64,000 nt of DNA from Dysidea avara (lineage: Eukaryota; Porifera; Demospongiae; Dictyoceratida; Dysideidae), in assembly GCF_963678975.1 (NCBI RefSeq), contig NC_089272.1, positions 8,972,408 through 9,036,407 of the forward strand, read 5' to 3'. The first letter of the stretch is position 1. Each line of letters begins with the position of its first letter. Both the position numbers and the translations under genes were made by a program. The notes beneath the pieces were generated by a model. That model ran no database searches. It worked only from the letters and a program-made list of their open reading frames with translations, and had not been told where the DNA came from. Below are positions 33,186-44,795 of this stretch, in pieces.

Positions 33186-33808
33186 ACACTCCCTCCACAT
33201 TCAGCACTCCACATTCCAAATTTGAGTGAAATCGCTTCAAGCGTTCCCGAGATATGCGACTTCAAAAATTGGCTTAGTTTCTTCGTTTTTTCCTTCTTAT
33301 TTTTCTTCCTCTTTTCGCACACTTACAGAAACTGCTATAAAACGTGAACACATTATCCGATTGCCTTGAAATTTGGCACACTGAAGGGGGGTATAAAGGC
33401 ACATCTCTGTACCAACTTTGGCTAGAATACGATAAACAAGAAAAGAGTTATGAGCAATTATTCACGAACAATAACACCAATATGTTGTCACGCCTACAGG
33501 GTAAACCGCGTATGGGAAGAAGCTGAAAATCGGTGGGTGAATAGATTACCTATTGAACTTCACACCTTTTGTGGTTTGAAAGAAATCGAGCTAAAAACCA
33601 GGAAGATACAACGAAAAAACCAACAGTGTGTAACAATTATGCAATGGAGATTAGCTATGCCTACCAGATAAACCGCTTGGGGTAATGCTTTGAAAATCGC
33701 TGTATAGATGGAATAATCATCTTAGAAAGGCTCTTCAATGGTGTAGAAGAATCAGACTTAAAGCTACGGAGTTATAACACGAAATCCAACTTGGTGCAGC
33801 AAGTGGGA
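33186..33808 (+). other. Unclassified repeat-like segment
   Basis: Contains phrases such as GAAATCGCTTCAAGCG, CATTATCCGATTGCCTTGAA and AACCGCGTATGGGAAGAAGC, with short overlapping open frames (60-73 codons) in different phases. It sits between the GGTCC array and a motif dimer next to the satellite and may be part of one larger element. No family recognised. Confidence 0.3.
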
Positions 33809-33853
33809 GATCGAGATACTCTAATAGAGCAGTCATCCTAATAGAGCAGTCAC
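33809..33853 (+). repeat. CTCTAATAGAG motif dimer beside satellite
   Basis: GATCGAGATACTCTAATAGA then GCAGTCA, followed after a few bases by CCTAATAGAGCAGTCAC. The spacing of about 17 bp is the tightest pair. It directly precedes the satellite. Confidence 0.85.
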
Positions 33854-33869
33854 CCTGAAGAGAATTCAA

Positions 33870-35910
33870 AAGATCAGCTAGAAACAAGTAACCTGTATAG
33901 AGATCAGCTACAAACAAGTTACCCTGTAGAGAGATCAGCTACAAACAATTCATCCTGTAGAGAGATCAGCTAGAAGAAGTTACCTTGTAGGGAGTTCATG
34001 CAACTATGGAAAGAGATAGTTCAGCTAGAAGAAATCACCTTGTAGAGTTCAGCTACAAAGAAACTACCACGTAGAGAGTTCAGCTACAAACAAATCGCCC
34101 TGTAGAGAGATCAATAGAAGAAATTACCTTGTATAGAGGATTCAGCTACAAAGAAACCATCATGTAGAGAGTTCAGCTACAAACAAATCGCCCTGTACAG
34201 AGATCAGCTAGAAGGAGTCACCTTGTACAGAGTTCAGCTACAAAGAAACCATCATGTAGAGAGTTCAGCGGCAAACAAATCACCTGTAGAGAGTTCAGTT
34301 ACAAACAAATCTCCCTGTAGAAAGATCCAGCTAGAAAGAGTTACCTTGTAGAGAGTTCAGCTACAAACTAGTGACCTTGAAGAGACATCAGCTAAAAGAA
34401 ATTACCTTGTAGAGAGTTCACCTACAAAGAAACCATCATGTAGAGAGTTCGGCTGCAAAGAAATCACCTGTAGAGAGTTCAGCTACAAACAAATCTTCCT
34501 GTAGAGAGATCAGCTAGAAGAAGTTTCCTTGTAGAGAGTTCAGCTACAAACAAATCACCCTCTAGAAAGATCAGCTAGAAGAAGCCACCTTGTAGAGAGC
34601 TCAGTTACAAAGAAACCACCATGTAGAGAGTTCAGCTACAAACTAGTGACCTTGTAGAGACATCAGTTACCTTGTAGAGACTTCAGCTACAAAGAAACCA
34701 TCATGTAGAGATTTCAGCTGCAAACAAATCACTTGTAGAGAGTTCAGCTATAAACAAATCTCCCTGTAGAAAGAGCAGCTAGAAGAAGTTACCTTGTGGA
34801 GAGTTCAGCTACAAAGAAACCATCATGTAGAGAATTCAGCTGCAAACAAATCACCTGTAGAGAGTTCAGCTACAAACAAAACTCCCTGTAGAGAGATGCA
34901 GCTAGAAGAAATTACCTTGTAGAGAGTTCAGCTACAAAGAAACCACCATGTGGAGAGTTCAGCTGCAAAGAAATCACCTGTAGAGAGTTCGGCTACAAAC
35001 AAATCTCCCTGTAGAGAGATCAGCTAGAAGAAGTTTCCTTGTAGAGAGTTCAGCTACAAACAAATCACCCTCTAGAAAGATCAGCTAGAAGAAGTCACCT
35101 TGTAGAGAGTTTAGGTACAAAAAAACCACCATGTAGAGAGTTCAGCTACAAACTAGTGACCGTGTAGAGACATCAGTTACCTTGTAGAGAGTTCAGCTAC
35201 AGAGAAACCATCATGTAGAGAGTTCAGCTGCAAACAAATCATCTGTAGAGAGTTCAGCTACAAACAAATCTCCCTGTAGAGAGATCAGCTAGAAGAAGTT
35301 ACCTTGTGGAGAGTTCAGCTACAAAGAAACCATCATGTAGAGAGTTCAGCTGCAAACAAATCACCTGTAGAGAGTTCAGCTACAAACAAATCTCCCTGTA
35401 GAGAGATCAGCTAGAAGAAGTTACCTTGTAGAGAGTTCAGCTACAAACAAATCACCCTGTAGAAAGATCAGCTAGAAGAAGTTACCTTGTGGAGAGTTCA
35501 GCTACAAAGAAACCATCATGTAGAGAGTTCAGCTGCAAACAAATCTCCCTGTAGAGAGATCAGCTAGAAGAAATTACCTTGTAGAGAGTTCAACTACAAA
35601 GAAACCACCATGTAGAGAGTTCAGCTACAAAGAAATCACCCTGTAGAAAATTCAGCCACAAACAAATTGCCCTGTAGAAAGATCAGTTAGAAGAAGTTAC
35701 CTTGTAGAGAGTTCAGCTACAAAGAAACCATTCTGTAAAGAGCTCAGCTGCAAACAAATCACCTGCACAGAATTCAGCTACAAACAAATCACCCTGTAGA
35801 GAGATCAGCTAGAAGAAGTTACCTTGTAGATAGTTCAGCTACAAACAATTCACCCTGTAGAGAGGGCAGCTAGAAGAAGTCACCTTGTAGAGTGTTCAAC
35901 CACCATGAAG
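33870..35910 (+). repeat. 31-bp satellite with higher-order structure
   Basis: About 65 tandem monomers of 30-31 bp, each starting GTAGAGAG(A/T)TCAGCT. Four monomer types follow each other in a recurrent order of about 122 bp: ...AGAAGAAGTTACCTT, ...ACAAAGAAACCATCAT, ...GCAAACAAATCACCT and ...ACAAACAAATCTCCCT. Adjacent higher-order units are more alike than neighbouring monomers, as in centromeric-type satellites. It lies inside the presumed long intron of PRDM9-like locus A. There are no unique spacers, so it is not a CRISPR. Confidence 0.95.
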
Positions 35911-36100
35911 AATTCTGTAATAAATAAATAAATGTATTATTTAAATATAATTTGTACATTTACTGATAAAATCAGAAATATTTAAAGTACATCTGCTTCA
36001 TCTTTTCTTCTTCCTGTGGTAAAGAAAAAAAGACGGTTAAAAAAGTCCCAAAGCCAGCCATAGGCCGACTTTGGGGTATACAAATGCAAAAAGAAATGAA

Positions 36101-36429
36101 ATCTAATCCAAAACAGCCAAGCTGTAAAATAACAGTGCGGCCCTCAAAAAGGCTATGGTGAAAAAAGATGTGAAATCCAAGGTGGCGGCCAAGAAATGGC
36201 TGTGATGGTAGGTTAATGGTAAAAATTTTAATAACAGAAATTTAGGTGAATTTTGTGCCAAGACCAAGCGGCACAAACATTCACCTGAATTGTCGTTATT
36301 AAAATTTTTACCATTAACCTACCATCACAGCCATTTCTTGGCCGCCACCTTGGATTTCACATCTTTTTTCACCATAGCCTTTTTGAGGGCCGCACTGTTT
36401 TTTTACACCTTGGCTGTTTTGGATTAGAT
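36101..36429. repeat. 329-bp fold-back element
   Basis: Arms of about 140 bp (ATCTAATCCAAAACAGCC to GGCTGTTTTGGATTAGAT, with GTGGCGGCCAAGAAATGGCT and its complement) surround a spacer of about 45 bp with GTGCCAAGACCAAGCGGCAC. Arm identity is very high. A more diverged relative is at 51735-51945. It lies about 250 bp from a SET exon. Confidence 0.9.
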
Positions 36430-36457
36430 ATTAATATCAATACTGATATCAGCAACA

Positions 36458-36667
36458 CAGTGGTTCCTCCATTATCTGACCATCAATTAACCAAACATTC
36501 CGTTATCCGAGCAACAGCAATGACTGTTCTATTGGAGCATTTTATCTAAAGTGTGCGTTCTACTAGGGCAATTGTTGAACAAGGCTCTGTATATAAATGA
36601 ATGAGCTTTGTTTATTGAAACTTTTGATTATCTTAATGCACTCTCATGCAATGCTCAAATACCACTG
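36458..36667. mobile_element. Pogo-like MITE next to a SET exon
   Basis: CAGTGGTTCCTCCATTATCT to TACCACTG, with TTATCYGA words inside the left end. It has the motif dimer (36522-36573, GTTCTATTGGAGCAT and GTTCTACTAGGGCAA) and the shared phrase TATAAATGAATGAGCTTTGT. It ends 14 bp inside the intron from the exon 36920-36683 donor. Confidence 0.6.
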
Positions 36668-36682
36668 TATGTTTATCCTTAC

Positions 36683-36920
36683 CAAACACATAGTCCACTG
36701 TTAGTCCCAATAGTTTAACATACTGCTCACCATACCATACTAATAGTTCTGTGCCTGGTAGAATATCCTTAATGGTGTAGCAGTAAATATTACCCTGGTA
36801 TTGGAATGATAATAAATTCTGTTCTTCTTCATTTCTAGCACAATTAATAAATCTCAACCAACTAGCATGTTCCTCATTCTTGGCATCAATGTAGTAAAAT
36901 TCTGTTGTACCATTCTGAAC
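36683..36920 (-). CDS. PRDM9-like: PRDM9-like PR/SET exon 3, locus A
   Basis: Acceptor TTTTAG|GTTCAG at 36920 and donor TTTG|GTAAGG at 36683 give 238 nt, phase 0 in and phase 1 out. It encodes the C-terminal half of the PR/SET domain: EFYYIDAKNEEHASWLRFIN, CARNEEEQNLLSFQYQG, YCYTIKDILPGTELLVWYGE and QYVKLLGL. The NCAR..EEQNL and ELLVWYG blocks, including the WYG tyrosine, are those of PRDM7/9, which methylates histone H3 Lys4 (family knowledge). It differs from loci B and C by one extra codon after VQ. The frame is intact, with no loss of core residues visible. Confidence 0.9.
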
Positions 36921-36971
36921 CTAAAACAATACATACCATCAATAACACAACATATAATATCACAATATCAC

Positions 36972-37252
36972 CTCCCAGAAGTAACTTGTATCAGTTTCAT
37001 CAGTTAAATCTTCTTTCTGTACCACTTCTCCCTTGTACGGACCAATCCTAGTCCTTCTGGGTATAAACTCTTTGGCAAACACTCCCTTGCCAGCATTCAT
37101 AATGGAGGACATCTTCACTGTAACTTGTAGTGGTACTGGTACACTGGTAAAGGATTTTGAGTCTTGGTCCCACCCCCAGGATTCATCCAATGGTATTAGA
37201 GGACCATGTACTGGACAGTCACCATGGTATGATTTATCACAATCATCACAAA
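36972..37252 (-). CDS. PRDM9-like: PRDM9-like zinc knuckle and SET exon 2, locus A
   Basis: Acceptor TTTCTAG|TTTGTG at 37252 and donor GGGAG|GTGATA at 36972 give 281 nt, phase 1 in and phase 0 out. It encodes FCDDCDKSYHGDCPVHGPL, a C-x2-C-x7-C-x2-H knuckle with the same spacing as the one before the vertebrate PRDM9 SET domain. The first half of PR/SET follows (VKMSSIMNAGKGVFAKEFIP, RRTRIGPYKGEVVQKE, DTSYFWEV). A short intron of 51 bp separates it from exon 3. The intact frame and canonical splice sites suggest a functional gene. Confidence 0.9.
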
Positions 37253-37958
37253 CTAGAAACAAAATATTACCATACATACTCTTACGACAATGATGTCTTG
37301 CTGATTAATGTCAACCATGTAGCACTCTAACTTTTAAACTAGAGTATTCTGTCATAGGTGACTTCTGAAGATTCAAATTAAGCACAAATTTTGTAGAGTT
37401 CAGCAGGATATCAGTAAAAATCCCAGTTGCGTATATGTCAGAAAGAGTAGCGGCCAATAAATGGTAACAGTGAAGCAAATGTCAATAAATACGTAATAAC
37501 ACTGCAACCATTTCTTAGCCACCACATTCATTTGATATCATGTATTTTAGTAGTTGTAAATCCAAGCTCTAAACCACAGGCCAGTTAATTTTATCGCTCT
37601 ACATCTAACCAGGCAACATTAAAATAATGTATTATAATTAATAGAATATAAATTATGACTGGTTTATTAAAGTATATGGATTGAGTATTTCGTAGTTTTC
37701 TCATTATCTCCTCTTTGGTCAGATCCCATTTTATTATTAAGTTTGTGCTTTGATAACTAATTGAGGTATGCGAGAAAATTTAGCACTAGTAGCTAATTTG
37801 ATTGGTGCAACAGCAAATCATAATTTTGATTGGTCTATTGCTTTTGTGTTGCAACTCTTTGGTTTTTCATAAGAAGCCATATAGGCATAGCGGCAGGGAG
37901 TCTACGGGGCTAAAAAAGCCATTCCACTTTAGAGGATGCTTAGCCCCTTTACTTTTAA

Positions 37959-37986
37959 GATCAAGATATTCTAACAGAGCAATCAC
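37959..37986 (+). repeat. Single diverged motif copy
   Basis: GATCAAGATATTCTAACAGA then GCAATCA, a single degenerate copy in the intron between exons 1 and 2 of locus A. Confidence 0.6.
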
Positions 37987-38049
37987 ATACTCAAATACAT
38001 AGATGCTTTTAAAATAAAATTTTGTTATATCAGAAGTGTATATTCTTAC

Positions 38050-38157
38050 AGATCACACCATCAATGTTGGTGTCATTGTTGCTCCTAAACTGCTGAAGTT
38101 TTGATGTCATCATCTTCATGGTGTCCTGTTTCAGTGGAGTAATCCTTATACTGAAGT
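38050..38157 (-). CDS. PRDM9-like: PRDM9-like upstream exon, locus A
   Basis: Acceptor TGTATTACAG|ACTTCAG and donor GATCT|GTAAGA give 108 nt, phase 1 on both sides. It encodes (D)FSIRITPLKQDTMKMM, then TSKLQQFRSNNDTNIDGVI, leading in frame into the zinc-knuckle exon. By position it matches the segment before the knuckle in PRDM9 but shows no domain I can name; there is no KRAB-like sequence. The paralogs have the same exon at 49380-49273 and 54706-54804. The first coding exon of this locus was not found. Confidence 0.85.
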
Positions 38158-38459
38158 CTGTAATACAATCATGCATACAGAACTCAAAATCAAAGAGTAT
38201 AATTATGCACAAATCAGAAAAACTAATGCATTTTAACTTCGTAAATGTATACACATTATCAATTCAGCAGTACATGTAATGTCAATTAAAATTCATGGCA
38301 TTGCGTGGTAAGATTGTACACAGATACACAAAAATATTGTTTCTTCATAGTAAAACAAGTCACACGTAGCTCACTGATAAAATAGTTGCAAGATCGACAC
38401 GAGGCTTTCACCACAATATTATTTTATGCATGAAGACTGAGGGCTCCATGTTCCATTTA

Positions 38460-38690
38460 ATAAGTGAGGCACGTGGACACATAAAATTTTCTTAAACTTT
38501 CATCAACAATGATTCGGTACCCAGTGCTATAATTTTCAACTCACATTGTTAAGCATTTACTTGGCTTTACAATTCAAGCTGCATAACACAAATATCCTAT
38601 TCCAGTACTGAGGTATATATGATCTGTTGTGTGATGGGTGTAGTCTGTGTCCTTCATGCACTATTTTCACAGGCCCGGTCACATAATGGT
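38460..38690. mobile_element. Degraded MITE of the TGTGACCGGGCC family
   Basis: The right end CTATTTTCACAGGCCCGGTC then ACATAAT matches the end of 1263-1524. The left end is partly eroded (GAGGCACGTGGACACATAAA). The interior shares AAGCATTTACTT and the TATTCCAGTACTGAG region. Confidence 0.6.
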
Positions 38691-38959
38691 ATATGTATTG
38701 GCACCCTTCTAAATTTTTGAATGTTTTCAAATAAAAATTTAAACATAATTATGACAATGAACTCACATCAAAAGAAAGAATGTAGCACATCAAAGCATAC
38801 ACCTCCAAAATCTTTAAAATATTTTTTCCAACTTTACTATAGCGAATCCTTACACTTCACACACTTTTGGTGTGTTTTCATGAACTAGATTACTCATACA
38901 GTATATTCTGTATCTGAATGCATGCCCCAACCATTAATTGCTAAAAAAAGTGAAGTGGG

Positions 38960-39275
38960 ATAGCCATTAAGGTTCATTTTCAGCTACGTTCAGTCTATTA
39001 CACAACATTAAAAATGAAGAGCAGTGCAAGAAGCTTCTATGCAATCAATCAGTCACTACAGAAAAAGGAAGACAGCAGAGGAAATAATGTGCTACCACAA
39101 ATCGACACCTTACACTGTTAGAAGAAATGGGACAAAAAGGAGGACAATGGTAAGTCCATGATGTGTGCATTGTATTTACTGTGGTATACTGGAGTGACAT
39201 CCAACAACGAAAGAATCAATCCTGTATCATCAGCAATTAATGAGCTATGCTCATCAGGCGGGCGGGTGGGCGGGA
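38960..39275. repeat. Three-member dispersed repeat, copy 2
   Basis: Shares with 57540-57925 and, in its 3' half, 26400-26600: TCATTTTCAGCTAYRTTCAG, GTCACTACAGAAAAAG, AAATGGGACAAAAAGGAGG, AGTGACATCYAACA and a 3' end with GGCGGGCGGGTGGGCGGG. The variable short-tandem tail suggests retroposition. The family is unknown to me. Confidence 0.55.
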
Positions 39276-39620
39276 GAACAATACTCAAAAGTGGGGGGGA
39301 AAGACATGTGGGATGGCTGTAAGTTGCAAAACGCTTTAAAATTATTAACTGCACCTTAGTGTGCAAAGCATGCCAATCCTAAGGGGGTGTGGGGGCATGT
39401 CTTCAATGGAAAAATTTTGAGATTTGAACACTCTGAGATTGGATTTGAAATGGTACTTGAATAGGATAGTCCTATGATATTATTATGGCAATGGCTATCA
39501 TATAAGATACTGTACAATTATAGTAATGAAGGAATTTCAGATATACTCATGCTACTGGATTACATGTGTTAATGGAGACACTGAATTAATTGCATAGCAG
39601 GACCAACTTTTGATGATCCA

Positions 39621-39672
39621 CTGAATGTTCTATTAGAGTAGTTAGGTGACTGCTCTATTAGAGTATCTTGAC
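39621..39672 (-). repeat. TCTATTAGAG motif dimer
   Basis: GAATGTTCTATTAGAGTAGT and GTGACTGCTCTATTAGAGTA then TCTTGACC, spacing 25 bp. The arrangement (GAGTRGTTAGGTGACTG between copies) is the same as at 2685, and no MITE ends were recognised around it. Confidence 0.85.
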
Positions 39673-42274
39673 CTCGTGCACTCCCAGCACCGATTCATTC
39701 AGTATTCCATCCTTGCATAACCTTTAGCATAAACCCAGTAAATCAAGGCAAAGTAAATAGGCTAATGACTACAATAGTTGCTTTACTTTAGCAACTAGGC
39801 ATTGGAAAAGTGAGGGGCACTGCCCCTCCACTTTTCAATGTAGGGGTCAATTCCCTTCTCTGCCGTCCACCCCTGTGCCTAAGAGCAATCCAGCCATAGC
39901 CTGTGTAGCCAGAGAATACCCTACATGTGTGTAGTTAGCATGACCTATATTTCATGACCAAGACAATTCAGACACAAATTCTATACTTCATTGCTCTTTG
40001 CCAGTGATGGTGGCAATAGTGTAACATGACCAAAGTTGTATGAGAACTGCATCTCTTTGGGCTACATTCAAGAAACACACTGCAGTAAATAATACTACAA
40101 TCACAGATGTTCATGCTATCACAACTCTCTACCACCATGCAAAGGTGTGCATATGTAGCCAATTATGCTTTTTAAAAAGTGCATTATGCTTTGCAGTAAT
40201 AATGGTCATGTTTTGCTGTTTGTAGAGCAGCTAAGCAACAAATTTTGATGAAATTGTTCAATTTGCAATAAAAGTACCAAATTTTATGTGGAATATGAGT
40301 AAGATATACTAAATCATAGTGCCACGTCAAAATCATTGTTGAAACTTTAAAATTTGCCTACCAGGAAACCATACAAGTGCATTCAAATATCATTTTTTGG
40401 TTGAAATTGTATAAAATTAATGTATTTCAAATTTACAAGCGCAAATATCTTTCAATATGTGGTAAATAAACTGTTTTTAAACACTTCTAATGGAGCCACT
40501 ATTTCAGTGTCAAAAGTACAGGCAAAATCCAATATTGCACATCTATGGTTTTCCATGACTCTCCATGCTTTTTAACATCGCAAACTAATGACCTGGATGG
40601 ACACCTCTCTTGATCAGCTTTTGGATATGACCATCCCTTGCTCATCAGTCTATGCCAATGCAAAATTTCAGTATATTTACTATTGAGTACTTTATGACTT
40701 CGCAATATATTTTCTATTGTTTTACTTGTCAGGTTCTTTGAGCGTGATATCATATGATTGGTAATCTTAATGGCACCGTATCTAATATGAAATAGGCAAA
40801 TGTTGTACCATGTTGAGTGCTTTTATCAAAAAGAAATCTTGAAAAGCATCGCATTACACTGGCATAATGCCATAATGCTTGATACTTTTGCTACATAGCC
40901 TGCACTGCTCGACATGTGTACAGGACATACTGTCAGTTCATCATACAGTACACTATGTGTACAGTAAAGAAAATATTAGACAGACAAATTTACATTTTTA
41001 TTTAGTGGAATTTTCTTAAGACTGACTTGATTGACTAACTGGTGCCTCCAAAAAATAACTAAGTAATGACTAAAGCTATGGACTTGAACTTTTCATTGTT
41101 AGACATTGCTTCAGCCTGACATGTGCCTTTTGGCATAGTACACATGTGCAATGGACACATCAGAGAAACAGTAACTTATATTACCTTTGTCCTCCTTTGA
41201 GTCCACTGAATTTCCCAACAGTGCTAGGTGTTGATTCATGGTAGCTCATCACATGATGAATTTGTATGTTAAAATAATGTGATTTTCACACCATGTCTCT
41301 GCTATTTTAGCTAAGCAGATTGGCTGTGTGCTTCAGGTACAATGTAGGGCTGTGTAATCATGGCCATTGTGAAATGCCTTTGCAGCCATAGTGCTGCCAC
41401 ATGTCCTTATAGAGAAAAGCATTAAGTGTCTGGGCTGTGCCTGGTTATGTTAACAGTGCTAGTGGTTAACAAGCAGCCATAGAGTGTTAATGCTACTTCA
41501 AAGAATCATAATTTCAATAAAGTTCTGTTGCCTGTTTCCTATAGTATACAAAATGATGATTTGGTGCATTGTTATAATATCAAAAAAAACTTTTTATCAG
41601 CTTACAAATAGCACACAAACACTTTGACCCATTATGAACAACCGGTATCATAAACAGTTCAAAGGTGATGATATAACAAATCACTGAACAGCAGTGAATA
41701 TAGGATGACTACCTTATATGGACTTGAGGTTTAAAGTTATTGGAACCACTACAGTGGATGAGCTCCTGGTAATGGGCAGAACAGTCAAAAACTACATGAA
41801 ATGGCTGGTAATAGGGTGAGTATTTCATCGTACAATTGTATAACCTCATGTCTGTTGCCATTTTTTCCTTTGATGTAGTGTTATATCTTTGATGTAGTGT
41901 TATAGAAGTTAAATTACAGTACAAGAAAATATATCAAACAAACATTAGAAATAATTAGGAACTTTACAAGCTAGTAGAAATCATTACAATAAAAATCCTC
42001 AGAGCATCACCTGAATTGCAAATTTAATCTCCACTTTAGCCAAGCTAGGAATTAAATTTGCAGATCCCCTTTGATTCCTACTAGCTTGTATACATAATTC
42101 CTAAAAATTTTTCTTACACTTGTAATATTATTATGACTATACTATGTAAGGATTGCATTACACTGACACAACATCAATATTAACTGATGTCCCGGCCTCA
42201 ATCACTAATGAAATTACTGATCTGATTGATACCGATCAATGATCAATGGATCACTAAATCTCTAACACTCCTAC
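39673..42274. other. No established gene
   Basis: AT-rich, probably upstream or intronic sequence of locus A. Two minus-strand open frames (40499-40753 and 41709-41924) have protein-like residue use, the second ending NFKPQVHIR before a GTAGTC donor-like site, but neither matches a family I know and neither has a counterpart at the other PRDM9-like loci. Confidence 0.4.
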
Positions 42275-42353
42275 CTTTCAACTTGGTAATAAAAGGAGTG
42301 ATATCCATTCTCTTCTGCTCTTTTTCCACAGTACGGCAATTCAACATCGATAT
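42275..42353 (-). CDS. Candidate 79-nt exon, unknown
   Basis: Acceptor GTTTTATAG|ATATCGATG and donor TTGAAAG|GTAGGAG flank an open frame: (D)IDVELPYCGKRAEENGYHS, then FYYQVER. Entry phase is 1 and exit phase 2, so it cannot splice directly to 38157 (phase 1) without another exon. On the same strand and upstream of locus A, it may belong to that gene or to an unrelated one. No homologous exon was seen at loci B or C. Confidence 0.4.
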
Positions 42354-42418
42354 CTATAAAACACAATTCTGGTAGGGAGAAAGTTCTCTTACACACGTAT
42401 ATGTATATACACATACAC

Positions 42419-42462
42419 AAACGCACACACACACACACACAACACACACACAACACACAAAG
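42419..42462. repeat. CA microsatellite
   Basis: CA-rich run interrupted by AACACACAC units. Confidence 0.9.
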
Positions 42463-43537
42463 CAAAGCCTTTGGCAGCCATATAGCTACAGGGCACCATT
42501 TAAGCAATTGAGTAATGTGAGCTTTACCTCAAGCTAACTTTGAGGTTTGGACAACAGTTGTCAGCCCAGTGTTATCTGTGACTTGTGGGAAACACAAAAC
42601 TTGTAACAGCACCTGTATTATGTTAACATTGTAAGAATACTTTTGGCCTGACTACATTTTGCACTGAAAAACTCAAAACTAGTACCAGTACATTTTTATG
42701 TTTTTACATGACAAAATCTGTGTTGTACCAGCTGGCTGGTAGTTTAACAGTATATGCTCAAAAGAATTGGTAGGAGTCTTGTTTGTAGGAGGTGCATGGT
42801 TTAGGGAACCATGTGATAGTTTACAATCACTTGTTACCATAGTTCTCCACAAGTATATACTTGATGTTGTATATTTTAACGTTTGAGGATGTTTAAATTC
42901 TCAACTGGGTTAAGATCCAGAGAGTAAGGTGGCAGGAAATGAACAATGATGCCTTACTTCTTAACAGAAACTGTTGTGAAAACATTTCCTGCAACTCTTT
43001 AATACAAGCTGAGCCACAAGCTTCTTCAAAACAAAATTTAATGCTGCTAATCATGCTGGAGCAGTTAACTTTCTAAAAATTGCCTTTTTGACATGAAAAC
43101 AGAACTAATAGTTTGAAACAAACCTGCAATTCTGCTGACTGCTGTTTTGTCAATACTCAGCCCATTATAACCATGTATAAGTAAACTTTAAACCTTCAAC
43201 TTGTCATACTATTGTCCACTGTATATCACGACTATATATTTGAATAGTTAGATCATCTGATTATTTCCTGTCAGTGTTTTGTATTTAAACACACACACAT
43301 GTTTGACTCAAGCATAACATCAGTTGCTAGGACAATGCAATTTCTTATATTTTCATCTTCAAGTCCATTGTTCTGTTACAATTCATGTGCTAAAAAGGCT
43401 GTGATTTTAGTACATTTCATGGCTGATAATGGACTCGAAACAAAAGCATTAGTTTCACAATTGCCCACATTAAGCATACAAAATCATAGAAGGTGTAAAT
43501 GAGGGTGCATCTTTCTAGTTAAATGGTCAATGCAAAG

Positions 43538-43588
43538 AATCGAGACAGCCTAATAGTGCAGTCAACCACTCTAATAGAACAGTCACAT
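43538..43588 (+). repeat. CTCTAATAGAG motif dimer
   Basis: CCTAATAGTGCAGTCA and CACTCTAATAGAACAGTCAC, spacing 21 bp, with a leading AATCGAGA as in other copies. Confidence 0.8.
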
Positions 43589-43740
43589 AACTCAAAAACT
43601 AGATCAGTACTATCATAGCAAATGTCGCCTGAAAGCACTCTCACAACTTCTGAAGTATAAATTAAAATTGTTCCAGGGGGAGGGGTAACTCCGCCTTGAA
43701 TGAGATTCATGCTCGCCCAGTCTATTGGCTGCAAACTCCA

Positions 43741-44007
43741 TAGTCTCGTGCCCAGACCCCACCCACTGCGTTGAATAGGGTCTAGTGACATTCGCAGGAG
43801 TTTTGGGCCCTACGCCATTTTTCTTTTCTGACCAATCGGACGCCTTGATTCAGGTACAACGCGATTTGATAGGCTGGAACTAGGAAAATGGCCGACTACA
43901 GCTATGGATACAAATGCGTAAACAATATGGCGGCGGGCCCAAAAACATAGCGCAAGTCACCAGACCCTATTCAACAACGCAGTGGGTGGGGTCTGGGCAC
44001 GAGACTA
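43741..44007. mobile_element. Mutator-like MITE with 9-bp TSD
   Basis: The 267-bp element has inverted ends of about 50 bp, starting TAGTCTCGTGCCCAGACCCC and ending with the exact complement (GGGGTCTGGGCACGAGACTA). A perfect 9-bp flanking duplication CAAACTCCA lies at 43732-43740 and 44008-44016. A 9-bp duplication plus long inverted ends is the MULE signature. There is no transposase. The sharp identity of the ends indicates recent movement. Confidence 0.92.
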
Positions 44008-44795
44008 CAAACTCCACCGTGTAACTTTCATTCCCCCACTATTACGTAGGCCCTCTTAATTATTGCACAGAGTTATTATAATTGGATATAGTACACAGTA
44101 TATCACTGACTGTAATATAGTCGCATCAGTGACAACATGCACTTGTCATATAATGAGCGAATGATGTAATATTATGTGGATCTCAGTTACACTTCGTACA
44201 TTCATTCAGGCTGCCAGTTTGCCTGGAAAAAGCGGTGAGGGAAAAAGTCTAGATAATACCCATGTCTTTGACAAAAATTGATAATCTAATCTAATCTAAT
44301 AATATTACTAGTGTGCAACAATTACACAGCAATACCTTCGTGCTCCTGCTCCGGATGAATATAGTGGTACGCTCTGTTTCACTGCAACACATAATAATTA
44401 GATTCTTGCATGCGGGCACGTTGCTACGCCACGAGTCTATTTAATTAAAGCGAAGTCAACCACAGGTATCTGTGAGCTAATTTTATAATTTTTTACTGGC
44501 TCAAGAGTGGGCGGGTGCTAAGTGAAGTATAATATCAGAGCGTTTAGTTCCTGTAGAACTGTAAATTTCAAGGGGCAAAGATTTCTTGAAACTCTTCAGT
44601 GCAAACCCCCCACCCTTACACACCCAGTTGTATCAGTGCTGGTAGCTAGCTAGCTACTGAGCTCATGGCTAATGTACAGTTCAGGTCATAAACATACAGC
44701 TACTTAATTTAGCAAAAACATTTACATACACATTAATTTTAGTTTCCGATAAGTGCAACAAACATATCTGTACTTCTCAATGTAAAATATTACTG

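Noticed and set aside
33870..35910. CRISPR-like array of about 30-bp repeats
   Set aside because: The units are contiguous and all similar; there are no unique spacers and no cas genes, and the genome is eukaryotic. It is a satellite.
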